Made by a program: the position numbers and the translations under genes. This document shows, in pieces, positions 1 to 12,905 of a stretch of DNA of 64,000 bases. The DNA comes from Limnanthes douglasii subsp. nivea. Its lineage: Eukaryota > Streptophyta > Magnoliopsida > Brassicales > Limnanthaceae. Below the pieces are notes generated by a model, which worked only from the letters and a program-made list of their open reading frames with translations, was not told the origin of the DNA and did no database searches. The stretch spans positions 185,026,807-185,090,806 of the forward strand of contig JAUPFV010000004.1 in NCBI GenBank assembly GCA_036936605.1, written 5' to 3'. Each line of letters begins with the position of its first letter. Within the stretch, counting starts at the first letter, position 1.

Positions 1-3000
1 ATGCGTGACAATCTTGGAGGTCTCAAGATTAAGATTCCACCATTCCATGGAAAAAACGATCCAGATGCCTATTTGGAATGGGAAAAGAAGATTGAACTCG
101 TTTTCAACGTTCAACACTACACTGAGACCAATCGAGTAAGAATTGCTGCTACTGAATTTTATGATTATGCTCTTAGTTGGTGGGATCAACTAGTTACCTC
201 AAGAAGGCGTAATGGGGAACATCCTATAAAATCATGGGCAGAAATGAAAGCCATTATACGGAAGAGGTTTGTTCCTAGACATTACCACCGTGAGCTGCAT
301 CTAAAGCTGAGGAGATTAACACAAGGAAGCCTATCAAGAAATGGAGACCTTAATGTTGCGAGCTGATATTTCAGAAGATAGAGAGGCAACAATGTCAAGG
401 TTTCTTGGTAATTTAATTAGAGAAATTCAAGACAGATTGGAAACTCAGTATTATGGTGAACTAGAAGAGATGCTACACAAAGCTTTGCTATTTGAACAAC
501 AAGTTAAAAGAAAGAACTCCTCAAGATCAAGTTACGGTTCAGGGGCAGTAACAATTAAGCCAAGTTATTCAAAAGATGAGAAGACCAATTATCAAAAAGG
601 AAGCTATGTAGAGGTGAACCAAAAATCTAGAAAACCATTGTCTATTGATAACAAGGGCAAACCTAAAGAGGTTGCAATCAGAATTCGTGATGTTAAGTGT
701 TTCAAGTGCAAAGGGATGGGACATTATGCTAATGAGTGTTCTAATAAGAAGATTATGACAATTCTAGATAATGGAGAAATAATTTCAGAGGAAGAAGAAA
801 TTGTCTCAGATTCTTCCGAAGAACACTTAGAGCGACCTGCTAAAGGAGATTTATTGGTAGCCAGAAGGTCTTTAAGCGTTCAAACAAAAGAAGAAGAACA
901 AGAGCAAAGGGAGAATCTGTTTCACACCAGGTGTCTTGTTCAAGGGAGATTTTGTAGCCTTATTATCGATGGAGGCAGTTGTACCAATGTGGCAAGTGAA
1001 TCTATGGTAAAGAAGCTTGGATTAAAAACGAAAAAGCATCCAGCACCTTACAAGCTTCAATAGCTTAACGACAATGGGGAAATGAAAGTTAGCCACCAAG
1101 TAGAAGTTCCCTTAGCCATTGGTAAGTATGAAGATGAAGTTTTATGTGATATTCTACCAATGGAGGCTAGTCACATACTGTTAGGAATGCCATGGCAATC
1201 TTATCGAAAGGTTATCCATGATGGATTCACTAATCGCCATACATTTGAGTTTCAAGGAAGGAAAACCACTCTAGTTCCCATATGACTCCACGAGAAGTTT
1301 ACCAAGATCAAAAGCATATGCAGAACAAGGAAAGTCGGGTAACTAAACATTCGAATTTCTATGCAAAATCTGGCGAGGTTAAAAAAGCATTATTCTCTAA
1401 GCAACCTATGTTACTTTTTGTGTTTGAGGAAACTCTTATGAGTTTAACTAACTTGACACCGGTGTTGCCGAGTGAGATGACTTCTCTCTAGCAGGAATTT
1501 GAAGATGTATTCCCTGAAGACAATCCAAAGGGGCTTCCACCAATTAGAGGCATCGAACACTAAATAGATTTTGTACCTGGAGCCTCCCTTCCTAACAGAC
1601 CTGCTTATAGAACTAATCCAGTGGAGACAAAAGAATTGCAAAGACAAATCAGTGAACTGATGGAAAAAGGACATATCCGTGAAAGCATGAGTCCTTGTGC
1701 GGTACCAGTTCTACTTGTGCCCAAGAAAGATGGAAGTTGGAGAATGTGTGTTGATTGCAGAGCCATCAACAACATAACAGTAAAGTATCGACATACTATA
1801 CCTAGATTAGATGATATGTTAGATGAATTGCATGGTTCTAGCATTTTTTCTAAGATTGATCTTAAAAGTGGTTATCACCAAATTAGGATGAAAGAAGGGG
1901 ATGAGTGGAAAACTGCATTTAAAACTAAGCATGATTCTTAAAAGTGGTTAGTAATGCCATTTGGGCTGACTAATGCACCTAGTACATTCATGCGGTTAAT
2001 GAATCATGTTCTAAGGGCTTATATATGAGTTTTTGTTGTAGTATATTTCGATGACATCTTAATTTACAGCAACTGCTTAGAAGAACATGTTCACCATCTG
2101 AAATTGATTTTAAGTGTACTTAGGAAGGAAAATCTCTATGCTAATATTAAAAAATGCACTTTTTGTACCGATAATCTTGTCTTTTTAGGTTTTGTTATAA
2201 GTGCAGATGGTATTAAGTTGGATGAGGAAAAGGTTAGGGCAATCCGCGAATGGCCAAGTCCAAAAGCAGTTGGAGAAGTGAGAAGCTTCCACGGCCTTGA
2301 AGGATTTTATAGGCGTTTTGTCAAAGATTTCAGCACCTTAGCTGCACCACTCACTGAAATAATAAAGAAGGACGTTGGTTTCAAGTGGGAACAAGCTCAA
2401 GAAGAAGCATTTCAATCCTTAAAAGAGAAGCTTACTCATGCTCCTGTCTTGACATTACCTGATTTTCTTAAAACTTTTGAGATTGAATGTGATGCTTCTG
2501 GAATTGGGATTGGAGCTGTTTTCATGCAGGATAAAAAGCCCATAGCTTATTTCAGTGAAAAGCTTGGAGGAGCTACTCAAAACTATCATACTTATGACAA
2601 GGAGTTGTATGCCTTAGTTCGAGCTTTGCAAACATGGCAGCATTACTTGTGGTTAAAGGAGTTTGTCATACACACTGACCATGAATCTCTCAAACACCTA
2701 AAAGGTCAGCAAAAACTTAACAAAAGACATGCAAGGTGGATAGAATTTATTAAGACATTTCCATATGTCATCAAATACAAACAAGGTAAAGAAAATATTG
2801 TTGATGATGCATTGTCCCGAAGGTATGCCTTAATCACTACTCTTGAAGCTAAGATTTAAGGATTTGATCATCTTAAGAGTTTATATGAAAATGATTCTGA
2901 TTTTGGAAAGATGTATCAAGCATGTGAAAAATTTGCTTCAGGGCGGTTTCATAGGCATGAAGGATTCTTATTCTTTAATAAACGTTTATGTGTGCCTAAT

Positions 3001-4367
3001 TGTTCCATGAGAGATTTACTTGTTAGAGATGCCCATGGAGGAGGCTTAATGGGAAATTTTGGAATACCTAAAACTCTCAAGGTAATGCTGGATCACTTCC
3101 ATTGGCCACATATGAGGAGGGATGTTGAAAGAATCTGTGACAGATGTGCTACTTGCAAACAAGCCAAATCTAAGGTTCAAGCCCACGGTTTGTATACACC
3201 TTTACCTATTCCTACGCATCCTTGGAATGATATATCTATGGATTTTGTAGTTGGATTGCCTAGGACTAGAACTGGTAAGGATTCCAATTTTTGTGGTTGT
3301 TGATCGATTCTCTAAAATGGCACACTTTGTTGCCTGTCACAAAACTGATGATGCATTGCACATTGCTAATCTGTTCTTTAAAGAGATAGTTCGTTTGCAT
3401 GGCATGCCTAGGACGATAGTTTCAGATAGGGACAATAAGTTTCTAAGTTACTTTTGGAAAACTTTGTGGTCTAAGTTAGGGACTAAGCTTTTATTTTCTA
3501 CTACCTGTCACCCACAAACTGATGGACAAATAAAAGTAGTAAATAGGACTTTGTCCACTCTTCTACGTGCATTAATTAAAAAGAACTTGAAAACTTGGGA
3601 AAAATGTTTGCCGCATGTTGAATTTGCATACAATCATTCTATGCATTCTGCTTCTAAGTACTCTCCTTTTCAAATTGTTTATGGATTTAACCCAATATCT
3701 CCTTTGAATCTAACTCCTTTGACTTTGAGTGAAAGAACTAGAATAGATGGGAAAAATAAAGCTGAACTTGTAAAACAGATCCATGATGATGCAAGGAAAA
3801 ACATAGAAAAGAAAAGAGAGCAATATGTCAAACAAGCAAACAAGGGAAGACGTGAGAAAGTTTTTGAGGTTGGAGATCAAGTATGGGTGCACTTAAGAAA
3901 GGAAAGATTTCCAGAAGAGAGGAAGTTAAAATTGATGCCTAGAATTGATGGACCATTTGAAGTAACAAAAAAGATCAACAATAATGCGTATCAACTTGAC
4001 CTACGAGGTAAGTATGAAGTGAGTCCTAGCTTTAATGTTTCTGATTTGGTTCCTTTTATCGCAGATTAAATGGATTTGAGGTCAAATCCTTTTCAAGTGG
4101 GAGAGGATGATGTGATCCTATATGACACAAGGAGCTTAAAACATGGAAATGTGCAAAAAACCAGATGAACAACTTGAAAAAGAAGATGAGCTTGAAGTTG
4201 AAGATATTCTTATTTTACTGGCTGGTCCAACAAATCGATGAAGAGCAAAACAATTTAACAAAGCTGTTGGAGGATTGCTTAATCAACTAGAGAATCCACG
4301 TGATCAAAACAGCAAGTATGGTGGAAAAGCTTGTCAAACCACTTTGGTCTTGATTCAAGCTAATTGA
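1..4367 (+). pseudogene. Copy A gag-pol polyprotein, decayed
   Basis: This is the remnant of a single gag-pol frame. Visible parts in order are the gag capsid region (1-500), a CCHC zinc knuckle (about 698-739, C-x2-C-x4-H-x4-C), an aspartic protease with IIDGG (about 963-977), reverse transcriptase with VYFDD (about 2040-2055), RNase H (about 2460-2830), and integrase with its zinc-binding region (about 2910-3170), core (about 3230-3600) and GPF motif (about 3945). Compared with D, about 20 bp are missing near 330, which shifts the frame. Stops occur near 1061, 1489, 1561, 2026, 2857 and 4067; several look like C-to-T or G-to-A changes (CAA to TAA, TGG to TAG). The stop at 4067 cuts the protein before the LTR-encoded tail. 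The family stop is at 4365-4367. This copy cannot make a functional product. Confidence 0.9.
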
Positions 4368-4978
4368 TTTCAACAAATGAGAAAGTGTCTCGATTGTACT
4401 CTTTTTCCCTTGTTCAAGTTTTGTCCCAATGGGTTTTCTTGACAAGGTTTTTAATGAGGCAATTGTTTCACTTCATTATTGCCCATTTGTTGAAATAAAA
4501 GCCCAAGGCCCATCTACACCAAAAGCCACGTCCTTGGAGGAGGGAAGGGTCTGATTTCCAACTTATATCATTAATACTTTGTATTTTCAATATTAAAGCA
4601 TTTTGTTTCCAAGAAAAGCCTCAATTGTTTTAGAGGCATGCATTATGTTTCCACGAACAGCCTTAATTGTGTTCAAGGCTAGTTCTTTCTCCTATAAAAA
4701 CTATGTACTCAGAATTTTAATGGTTAGACTATCTTTGATTCTGAAAAAACTTCTAAAGTTTTACTCTTCTCTTGTTGGTGTGTAATATCCACAAGAAAAC
4801 CTGTTCTTCATTTGGTGCGTCATATCCAAAGGAAGATCCGTTGGAATATCAAATGCCTTTCCACAACCTTTGTGTTACCTATCGATCCACAGCCTTTGAT
4901 CCTTGAATCTTTTTGGGTTTCTGGTTGCAAAGTTATCCCTATCCCATTTCAGAGTGCCGATTCTAGGAGGATTTATCA
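4108..4978 (+). repeat. Copy A 3' LTR
   Basis: The LTR begins TGATGTGATC directly after the purine tract GGGAGAGGA (4099-4107) and ends TTTATCA. Its 871 bp match the 3' LTR of D in length. The first part is the end of the pol frame. A TATAAAA box lies at 4693-4699. The bases after it (4979-4983, agctt) would be one target-duplication copy, but the partner lies outside the window. Confidence 0.85.
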
Positions 4979-5040
4979 AGCTTGATGTTGAAGAATAGAA
5001 CAATAGTGGAATTTACTAGGGTACTATTGATGTCATTGGG

Positions 5041-7125
5041 GAGTTCGAAGGAGAGGTACTTTTGGGTAGAGGGCCCTTTAAGAAGACAGTAAGGGTATTA
5101 TTCATAGTGGTAAATAGTCCAATATCATATAATATGATTTTTGGCAAGTCTTAGTTGTCTAGGATACACGTTATTGCCTATATTCTACATCAATGTTTAA
5201 AATAAGTTGTTGGAAATCAAGTGAGATTTGTCTGAAGTAGCCAAAAACTGGCGAGATAGTGTTATACTACAGCGTTGGCTCCTATGGAAGTTAAAAGTGT
5301 AAGAATAAAGAAAGAATACCAATTAAAGGGGTCCATTTTGGATGTTTTAGATGATTCTAGAGAGATGCATGATTCAATAATACCTGATAAAAATGTTAAA
5401 GCTTACACATTCCTAAATGGTAGAAGTTTAAAAATTGGTATTCTGCTATCATATGTTCTAAGAGAACAGTTGACACTTTTTTTAAGAAAATTTCATATGT
5501 TCGCGTGGTGTACTAAAGACATATGGGAGTACCTACGAGTGTTATTTGTTACAAGTATGTTCCATGACCTAATAATATATACACCATAATTCAAAAATAG
5601 GGAGCGTTCTCTGTTACAAAAATATAAAGCGATAATATGCGGAAGTAGATCAGTTATCAAAAGTAGGACACATCAGAGAATCTCAATATCTATTATAGAC
5701 AACGAATTCTCTTTCTAACAAAAAACAATGGGAAATAAAAGATGTGTATTGATTTTACCGATTAAAACAAAGTTTGTCTGAAAGATTAATTTCCTTGTTC
5801 CTAGAATTGATCAATTGGTAAACTCAACTTCATGTAACAAAATCTTATCGCTTATGGATTCATTTAATGGGTATAATCAAATACATATAAATCTGAATTA
5901 CCAAGACAACACTACGTTCATAACTGAAAGGGGGTCTGCATTTGTACAAGGTAATGCCATTTGGGTTGAAATATGTAAGGAAAATACTTAATAGCAACAA
6001 GTGAACAAAGATTTTGGCAACCAAATCTAAAGAAACATTGAAGTTTATATTCATTACATGTTGGTAGAAAAACATAAGATATGAGGATCATTTTTCTTAT
6101 CTAGAGAAAAGTTTATGTAACTTAAAGGCTATAAACTTGAAATTAAATCAATTAAACTGTACTTTCGAGATGTGATCACGAAAATTCTTAGGGTTTATAT
6201 AGTTAGTGAAAAATGAATAGAAGTCAACCTAGTACAGTTTAATGCTTAACTACTATAGATCATCATATATCCATCAAAGAGGTACAGATCTTAACTAGAA
6301 TGTGGAATGCTCGAAATAGATTCATATCAAGATCATCGGACAAATGTGCTTCATATTTTCAATTTCTAAGAAAATTAAATCGTTTCAACTAGAATCCGGA
6401 GTGTGATAAAGCTTTTGTCAAGATAAAAGAGACTTTATCCTCTGGAGAAATTTTGACAAAGCCAATTGTGAGAGAAATACTATTTGTTTACGTCATGGTA
6501 TCACGCTACATAGTAAGTGCGGTGTTAGTAAGAGAGGTAAAAAATTATGTTTGCTTGATATATTACGTGAAAAAACGTTCTTTATATTCTGAAATAAGGT
6601 CTTGAAGTTAGAAAAACTAGCCATGGCTTTAATTGTGTCGCTATAAAAAAATAAGGTCATATTTCTAAGCTTATTTTATTGTGGTTCGAACCTCATTTTC
6701 ACTAAAAAAATGTGTAGTAAAAACCTGATGTATCGGGTCGGATGATTAAATAGTCAGTGGAACTAGGAGACTGCGACATCGGTTTTGAACCCCGTATAAC
6801 AACCAAAGTGCGAGCTTTGGAAAATGTTTTAGTTGAGTTTCATTTTAAATGACCTGAAATATAGCCAAATATTGACATATCCAAATATGAGTGCTTTATT
6901 AAGACTCGTGGGGCTTAAGCATTTCTGGTTGTGAAGATGGGTCCCACTTAGTAGCTCCAACCGGACAAGCAATATATCAAGCGATACGTTTTGGCTTTAG
7001 GGAATTTAACAACAAAACAGAGTACGAAGCAACTTTGGCATAGATGCGACTAGCACAAATATATGGTGCCAAAAGAGTTTGTTTGTAAACGATTCACAAA
7101 TATATGGTGGAAAAGAGTTTGTTTG
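5041..7125 (+). pseudogene. T1 pol remnant (protease end, RT, two RNase H modules)
   Basis: The plus-strand translation is heavily broken but readable. The block at about 5080-5150 (VNSPISYNMIFGKS) is the protease C-terminal segment also found in T2 and T5. The longest open piece, 5275-5589, is the linker before RT. RT fingers and palm remnants follow to about 6450. The gypsy-type RNase H is at about 6480-6760 (SRYIVSAVLVREVKNY). A second RNase H remnant is at about 6985-7085 (FNNKTEYEATLA). A 32-bp segment at 7054-7085 is repeated at 7095-7125, a local duplication in the second RNase H. Integrase is missing. It is certainly non-functional; identity rests on alignment by eye to T2 and T5. Confidence 0.7.
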
Positions 7126-7249
7126 AATATTGAAATTGGTATTTATAAATTCCAAATAAAAATACAAACCACCATGGTGGTACAGGGACTTGAATCCAAA
7201 AAGGAACATAAAAAGTTACAATATTGAGAGTGAAAAAAAACAAGATTAT

Positions 7250-9807
7250 TTAATTGTCCATATAGTCATTCTCCTCTTCAGCCTCTCGGACATCCTTTAA
7301 TGCACTTTGTATTTCTCCATAAGAAGATAGTGCATGTCTTTTTATTTTCAAATCGCCTTATGATCCGAATGCATTTTCAACATGATAGTTTTTAACTTCG
7401 AATAACTTAGTTTGATATGTTGAGGTTTCCTCTGAGAGATATTGGTCAGTAAAGCTAACCCATTGCTCATTCCGATCGGTCATGCTTTGTAGGCGCAAAA
7501 CTTCCAATTACAACCTACTGAAACTGTCTCGAAGAAATACAACAGTTTTTTAAAGGCTTAAATTGGTCTTCTCAAGGTGCCCAATTGTGGCGTTAGCATT
7601 CTTTAACACTATTTTTTTTACGCTCATCCCCTCTCGAGGTTGGAAATGGGAGCGACGAGCTCATGAAGACTTAGAAAAAAATGGTATGTTTTGAGTAGTT
7701 AGAATGACCCCGAAGCAGGGAGAATCCAACCTTTGTTGGTTTACCCAAGAGGAACTAGTATTTGGTCTTCTTGGGTTTCAATGTCTATCTCATTTTGGTC
7801 TCCCTAAAATATATCTGGTATTTGCTGATTTTATTCTAGAAGAAAGTGAGACTTTTCTCTTTAGGGGTGAATATATGAACGATTGGTCAGCATAGTAATC
7901 GTGATATGATTCGAGGAGGGGACAATCCATTTTCCAGTATCATATATCTTTTTAATCGGAGAGCTCTTTTTTATCTTCCTCTTTTTTATGTGTATGTTGA
8001 TTTCTCCATCAAGGTAAGGGTTTTTTCCTTTCCTCTCATATGGTAACGAATTAACAATAACATTCAGTCATATCTTATTTTCGAGACCCGCTAAGATCGT
8101 TTGTTTCTCCTCCTCAATGCGTTTCTCCAATTTATTTCTCTCATGACTAACAGAAGCATCTTTCGTTACCATATGGCTATGAGCCCTCTCACTAGTTGGA
8201 AGGAGCACTTGAGCATCCGGAGCAGCCAGTCCTATTATGAATTCAGTAAAATCAAGAAAAGTTATTAGCTGTTCAAAATGGTGGGCAGTTCTTTAATTCA
8301 CACTCCGAAGATGGCTTAGGTTCAGATTGATCGAAATTAAGCTATTATGAAATTCATCCGATCAATATTTTTGGCCCACCTGCTTAGCTCGGTGAAAGTA
8401 TCCTCAACAGCTTCCAGATGTTGTTGTTAGAACCTCAGGATTCCTAAAAAAGAAACTCATGTAAACTAAAATATTTAAAATAATCTTAGACCGATTCAAT
8501 AAAATACCCAATTGGCTTGTACTCTTCCATCACCTCGGAAGTCGACTAGGGTTTCTATTCTTCGAAAAGTGTTTTTTATTTTCCCAATACCCATTAAGGA
8601 ATAGTAATTAATGTTTCCAAGTTTTCTCCGGTTTGCTGAGATTCTTCACCACTTTGAACTCATTCCTCAGGTTGATGAAGTAGAAAGGAATGCGGAGATT
8701 CCTCAAAATGGTAGTCAGAGCCACAAACTACTATATCAAAAGCTCAATTCCAGTAAATCTTAAGGAAATAATGCAGAAAATGAGAGTAAATTGGTTGTTC
8801 GGACTAGCCTGGCTTGAGCACATGTTCGGCAGTTCGAAGTATTAAACAACAGTAGAGTCCGGGGAGACCGAAGTCCCCAATTTAAGACGCCCAGATAGAC
8901 GATCAGTTCATGCTTCCTAACAGAGAGCGGCATCTCTCCCAACTTAAGAAAGCGGATATCTATTGATTCCAAAATACTGCATTGTCGTTAAAGTTTGATT
9001 CATCCGCCTCGGAGAAGTAATTTTACTTAACGTTGTGCAGGGCTATGAGATATTGTGTGTCGACTTTGTGAAGGTTGCGCTCGAGCACCTCAGATATAAT
9101 GGAAGGCAGTTTGACTTTTGTTTCTTTTTTCTTCATTTTCTTTGGATTCAGTGCCTTCCGTCTACTCACCTTGAACATTTTGACCTCATCATTAACCCAC
9201 GTATTGTTTCACTAGAGTTACCAACATCAGATCCCAATCCCGTTCGGATGTCAATATCATTGTCGGATTTATCAACCAAGCACATCATATTATTTTTGAC
9301 ACATGTTGTTTTATTTGAGGGTCCACAGATCCCTCCATAGGCGTAGCTTGAGATTTAGGAATCCCATGGGCTCTTGTGGGAACATTTCCCTGAATCTAGC
9401 CGGTTCTTCTAAATGAGTATCACGGTCCTGAGAGATCATCTGATGCCTTCGTAATCAAACACTTGAACAATTTGAATAGTCCATTCGGTTTTGTGATCCC
9501 GGTAGATTTTTCTGCATCGGCTTGCTCAGAAATTAGCACCAGTTTCCAAGAATATTATCAAGACGAAACATATAGGTTTGAAAAGATTGTATGACGACAT
9601 AGTATGAAAGAAGCCTATGTTTTCTGCAATAAATGATTTTGTGGTGGCTATCGAGCTAAAAATAGAATTTACGGTGGCAGGAGCGCAAATGTTTATCTTT
9701 ATATGTGTAGAATCAATCAGAAATGAGAATAGTGAGAGAAAAGATGAAAAATTTATAGAGGGGATTTTGAAAGCCCAACATATACTTTTTGAAAGTCTAA
9801 CAGACAC
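7250..9807 (-). pseudogene. T1 antisense accessory gene (aORF), decayed
   Basis: On the minus strand, opposite to T1 pol, lies a degenerate copy of the aORF also seen in T2-T5. The diagnostic block LNWGL is at 8871-8885. The acidic C-terminal tail (EEENDYMDN) ends with a stop at 7250-7252. A short AT-rich interval with GT-AG ends on the minus strand (8507 down to 8444, 64 nt) sits where the other copies have an intron. The start is uncertain because frames are broken upstream. Family knowledge: such ORFs resemble the plant 'putative gypsy type transposon' domain family, whose function is not known. Confidence 0.6.
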
Positions 9808-9820
9808 CTACGTTTCTCCC

Positions 9821-9830
9821 TTTATATATA
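9821..9830 (-). promoter_or_regulatory. TATA box of the T1 antisense gene
   Basis: On the minus strand this reads TATATATAAA, the same ten bases found upstream of the T5 antisense gene. It lies just upstream of the decayed aORF. CACGTG-type elements lie further upstream (9964-9970 and about 9983-9988). Promoter function is inferred from position and from the equivalent boxes in T2, T3 and T5. Confidence 0.5.
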
Positions 9831-9900
9831 GGATTAGTATGAAATAAGAATAATTGTCCTTTCACGCCTCAATGGATATTCATGTGGGGAAGTTGGACGG

Positions 9901-12539
9901 TTTTTTACCACTTCTTTACGCTCATCAATGAAAATCTAGCGTGTAGGTTGAATGCTTGCGTGACACGTGTATAGGAGTAAAACCACGTGTGACGTACAGT
10001 TCACAAGGATAATGATTTCCATAATAAAGATAATCGGAGAGAAGACAATCTAATCTGAACCACTTTAAAGCAATGCTACAAACAAAATCTGAAGTAGTGC
10101 CAGAGTTAGTCATCTCGAAGAGTCTTCGCAAGGAATATGAGGACTACTAATAAAAGTAGGATTTATCCGACGTGCATGTTGAACTGATTAAATATTGGAC
10201 TGATATTTACTTTGTAATATAAATCCAACAAATGTATAATATGAATGGTATATTATGTAATAATGAGTAAATGTGTTTAATATTAATAAAATAGTATGGT
10301 GAAATAACCAAAAATAGACTAACAATTAGTACCATTTACTATTTTTGGCAGATTTCATCTCTATAAATTTTGTTTTGGCTTATTTGTTTCTAATATTTAT
10401 AGGGCTCATCTCGAAATATTTTAAATGCACTTATCTTTTAAATATTTCTAAAATATAATGATCCACCGATTATTATTATTATTATTATTTAATTAACGAA
10501 GGTTGTATTTGTTGTAATCGTTAATATATATATATATAGATATGTCATGTGCGTTTCTTTTCTAGAAATTTTATAACAATCTAATGTTATGAAGTTGTCA
10601 TGATTTTGTTTGAATTGTTACTTTTTACTGATTTGTGTAAAACGGTAGACAATCAAATTTAACTTCTTTTTTTATATGTTTCAATTCGTGGGCTCTTTTC
10701 TTTCTATGTGAGAAAAGTTGGTTTTTCATGTTATTCGAAACTAAATTTGATTATCCATTGACACTAGCTGCTGGGGTTGGTGTGATTTTGGTTTATAATT
10801 TATAAAAAACAAATTGTTAGAATTTGAAATATGAGTTATCAAACAATGGATGTATAAGATTATTAGGTCAATTTGGATTATTGGGTGAACTTCATTTGCA
10901 TACATTAATTAGTCATTAAGAAAAAATTTGTACTTAAAACTGTTTAGTTTTTCAAAAGAGTGAAATTTGGTTTTATAAATTTTATTTTCCTAATTTTAGG
11001 GGTGGGGACGAAGTAGCTCTTAAGCTAGCATGGTCTTTAGAGCGATGTTCTTATTTGATTGTATTGAAAAACTTACTTTTACTAATCAATTGGTTATAAT
11101 TATATAATATATCTTATTAACATTTATTTTTATATTTTAATTTTTGGATTCTTGTTTAGAACTCACTTTTAGTATGCAGTTGATTGTACATCTATGATTC
11201 TTATTAGATGTATAAATTAGATAGAGGAATATGTAATTTTATGTTTCTTTTTTCAAAATTTACGATGAAATTAAAGACTAACAAAATTTATAAACTTTAT
11301 CAATATTAAATTATATTAAAGAATTTATGGTTAAATCATGTGGGTGAAAAAATTGTAATTTCTACGTTAAATAAATAACAAATCTTACAAAAAAAAATAA
11401 TAGTTTTATCCAAAATTATTTGTTGATAAACAAATCACTATAACCACGCACCCCAGTCATTTACAATTCAAACAATTCATTTTTCTCTTTTAACTTCAAA
11501 TTCCATAAGGGAAACTTAAAACCAATTCATATAAAGAAACTTAAGAAACCGACAATGTTCTAAACTGTTAGATCTCATTATATGTATTATTGGTACATAT
11601 AATATTTTGCTGCAATATATGTATTATCAATGCAGGGAGAGAGGTATGCTACCAGTGCGGGATACAATCGAATCGGGTGGCAGTACACTTATATTGTCAG
11701 TACTACTGGTCTTCACTCGCAATACGAAGTCTAGAGGCACAGACTTGAAAAATAACATGTCGGTCGAAAAAATGAACTAAAATCCTAAATCATTTATAAT
11801 GAACGAAAATCATGTTTTTTTACTAAACGATGGGTTAAATTCAAGTTCTATTATAAGGTTTATCATTTCCGTTACTTGAGTTTCATTGAAACTCTCGTGT
11901 TCAATAAAGAAAATTATTGTTGTATGAATTAATATTTTTCAAACATAGTATTGATTTTAAAGAAAAATAATCTTTAATTTTGTTGAGTTCAACACATTTA
12001 GAAAAAATATTACTAGTTTTTTATTAATAACATCATTATTATTTTCTTTTCTTTTATTTTATTTTTCCGAAAACATAAACTTCCATTGATGAAGCCTTTT
12101 GGGCAGAAAGATTACCTCTAGAGATATTATGATTGCCTCGGATTTGTGTTGTTATATTATCGTTTATTTTGCTTAAATTTTTTCCATATTGGATTACAAT
12201 TTTCATGTTGCTTCCATCAATGAGATTCTTGAAGTATATGCTCCATGCTATATCAGTAATTATGTGCTTAAGTAAAGAGTGTTCCACAATTAAGATATTT
12301 GCATGTACTTGCAAAACAAAAATAAAAATAATTTGGGTTGTAGGTCAGGATTTAACGTGCCATTGGGAGATTAGTAGCAACCATTGAGTAATTAATCAGA
12401 TAAGTTTCAACGTTATATACTTAGTTAGCTTACTAGTCTAAAATAACCCATATTTAGGCTTTCAAGTAGTATAATAGCCTCAAGTAGGTCATGTGATTGA
12501 TTTATTGAGAAGTCACATGTTCTTAATAACTCATTTACA
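9901..12539. other. AT-rich stretch without recognisable genes
   Basis: There is no coding signal I can support. It contains short A/T runs, a trinucleotide run near 10470-10490 (tta repeats) and a TA run near 10530-10540. The sequence atatatgtattat occurs twice near 11580-11630. A minus-strand open frame of 86 codons at 12054-12314 matches nothing I recognise; it lies downstream of a LINE-type RNase H remnant and may be 3' sequence of that element. Confidence 0.5.
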
Positions 12540-12905
12540 GACTCAGTCAGCTGCAAAATTTTGTTTTTTATGAATATGTTTAATGGTCATTTGATGTTTA
12601 ATTAATTTTATGCAGCAAGTTAGGATTGTATTAAGATACCATGGAGCATGACCAGAACTTAACATTTTTATTAACACCATAAAGTTTGTTTTTATATCTA
12701 TCTGGTTAAAGTTATTATAGTTACATAAGACAACCTCATCTAGCAATGCCCTAGATTTTATTATTTGTGAGGTATTTTTCATACGAATTTGTTATTGACT
12801 TAATTAGATCTCCTTGGTGATTTCTGAGAATAATATCCCTACTGGATTCTCCATTTATCAAATATGAGCCATCAAATTTAGTTTGATTCTATCAAGTGAC
12901 AGTAA
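12540..12905 (-). pseudogene. LINE-type RNase H domain remnant (LINE2)
   Basis: Minus-strand translation gives a broken RNase H-like domain of the kind found at the C-terminus of plant non-LTR retrotransposons. The N-terminal strand with FDGSYLINGESS is at about 12865-12905 and the RALLDEVVLCN helix follows. The region ending IKHIHKKQNFAAD at about 12540-12580 corresponds to the conserved H..R..N..AD end of the domain. Stops separate the blocks. No RT is attached upstream, so this is a 3' fragment. A decayed host RNase H-like gene is an alternative. Confidence 0.55.

Larger units (their letters stand above)
1..4978 (+). mobile_element. Copy A: 3' part of a CRM-like Ty3/gypsy retrotransposon
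   Basis: This is a long stretch of one LTR retrotransposon, cut by the left window edge inside gag, so its 5' LTR and primer binding site are not visible. The order gag, protease, reverse transcriptase, RNase H, integrase and 3' LTR is that of Ty3/gypsy. It is collinear with copies B and D at high identity. The 3' LTR ends at 4978 with ATCA. Directly downstream, the sequence switches to a different degraded gypsy pol (T1), so A appears to be inserted in or next to T1. The CRM assignment is inferred from the family's tRNA-Met primer site, the gag sequence type and the pol/LTR overlap seen in D. Confidence 0.9.
4979..9900 (+). mobile_element. T1: degraded Tat-like Ty3/gypsy element with an antisense gene
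   Basis: Plus-strand pol remnants (protease end, RT, RNase H) are followed by a minus-strand accessory gene. This is the same convergent layout as T2-T5 in mirror orientation. Gag and most of the protease are missing on the left, where copy A abuts. Integrase is absent, because the sequence passes from RNase H to the tail of the antisense gene within about 130 bp. LTRs were not identified. The right limit is approximate: it is set just beyond the TATA box of the antisense gene. Confidence 0.65.

Noticed and set aside
965..977. Protease DGG instead of DTG/DSG as a disabling mutation
   Set aside because: All copies that show the site, including the youngest copy D, have IIDGGSCTNVAS, so it is a family feature and not damage in one copy.
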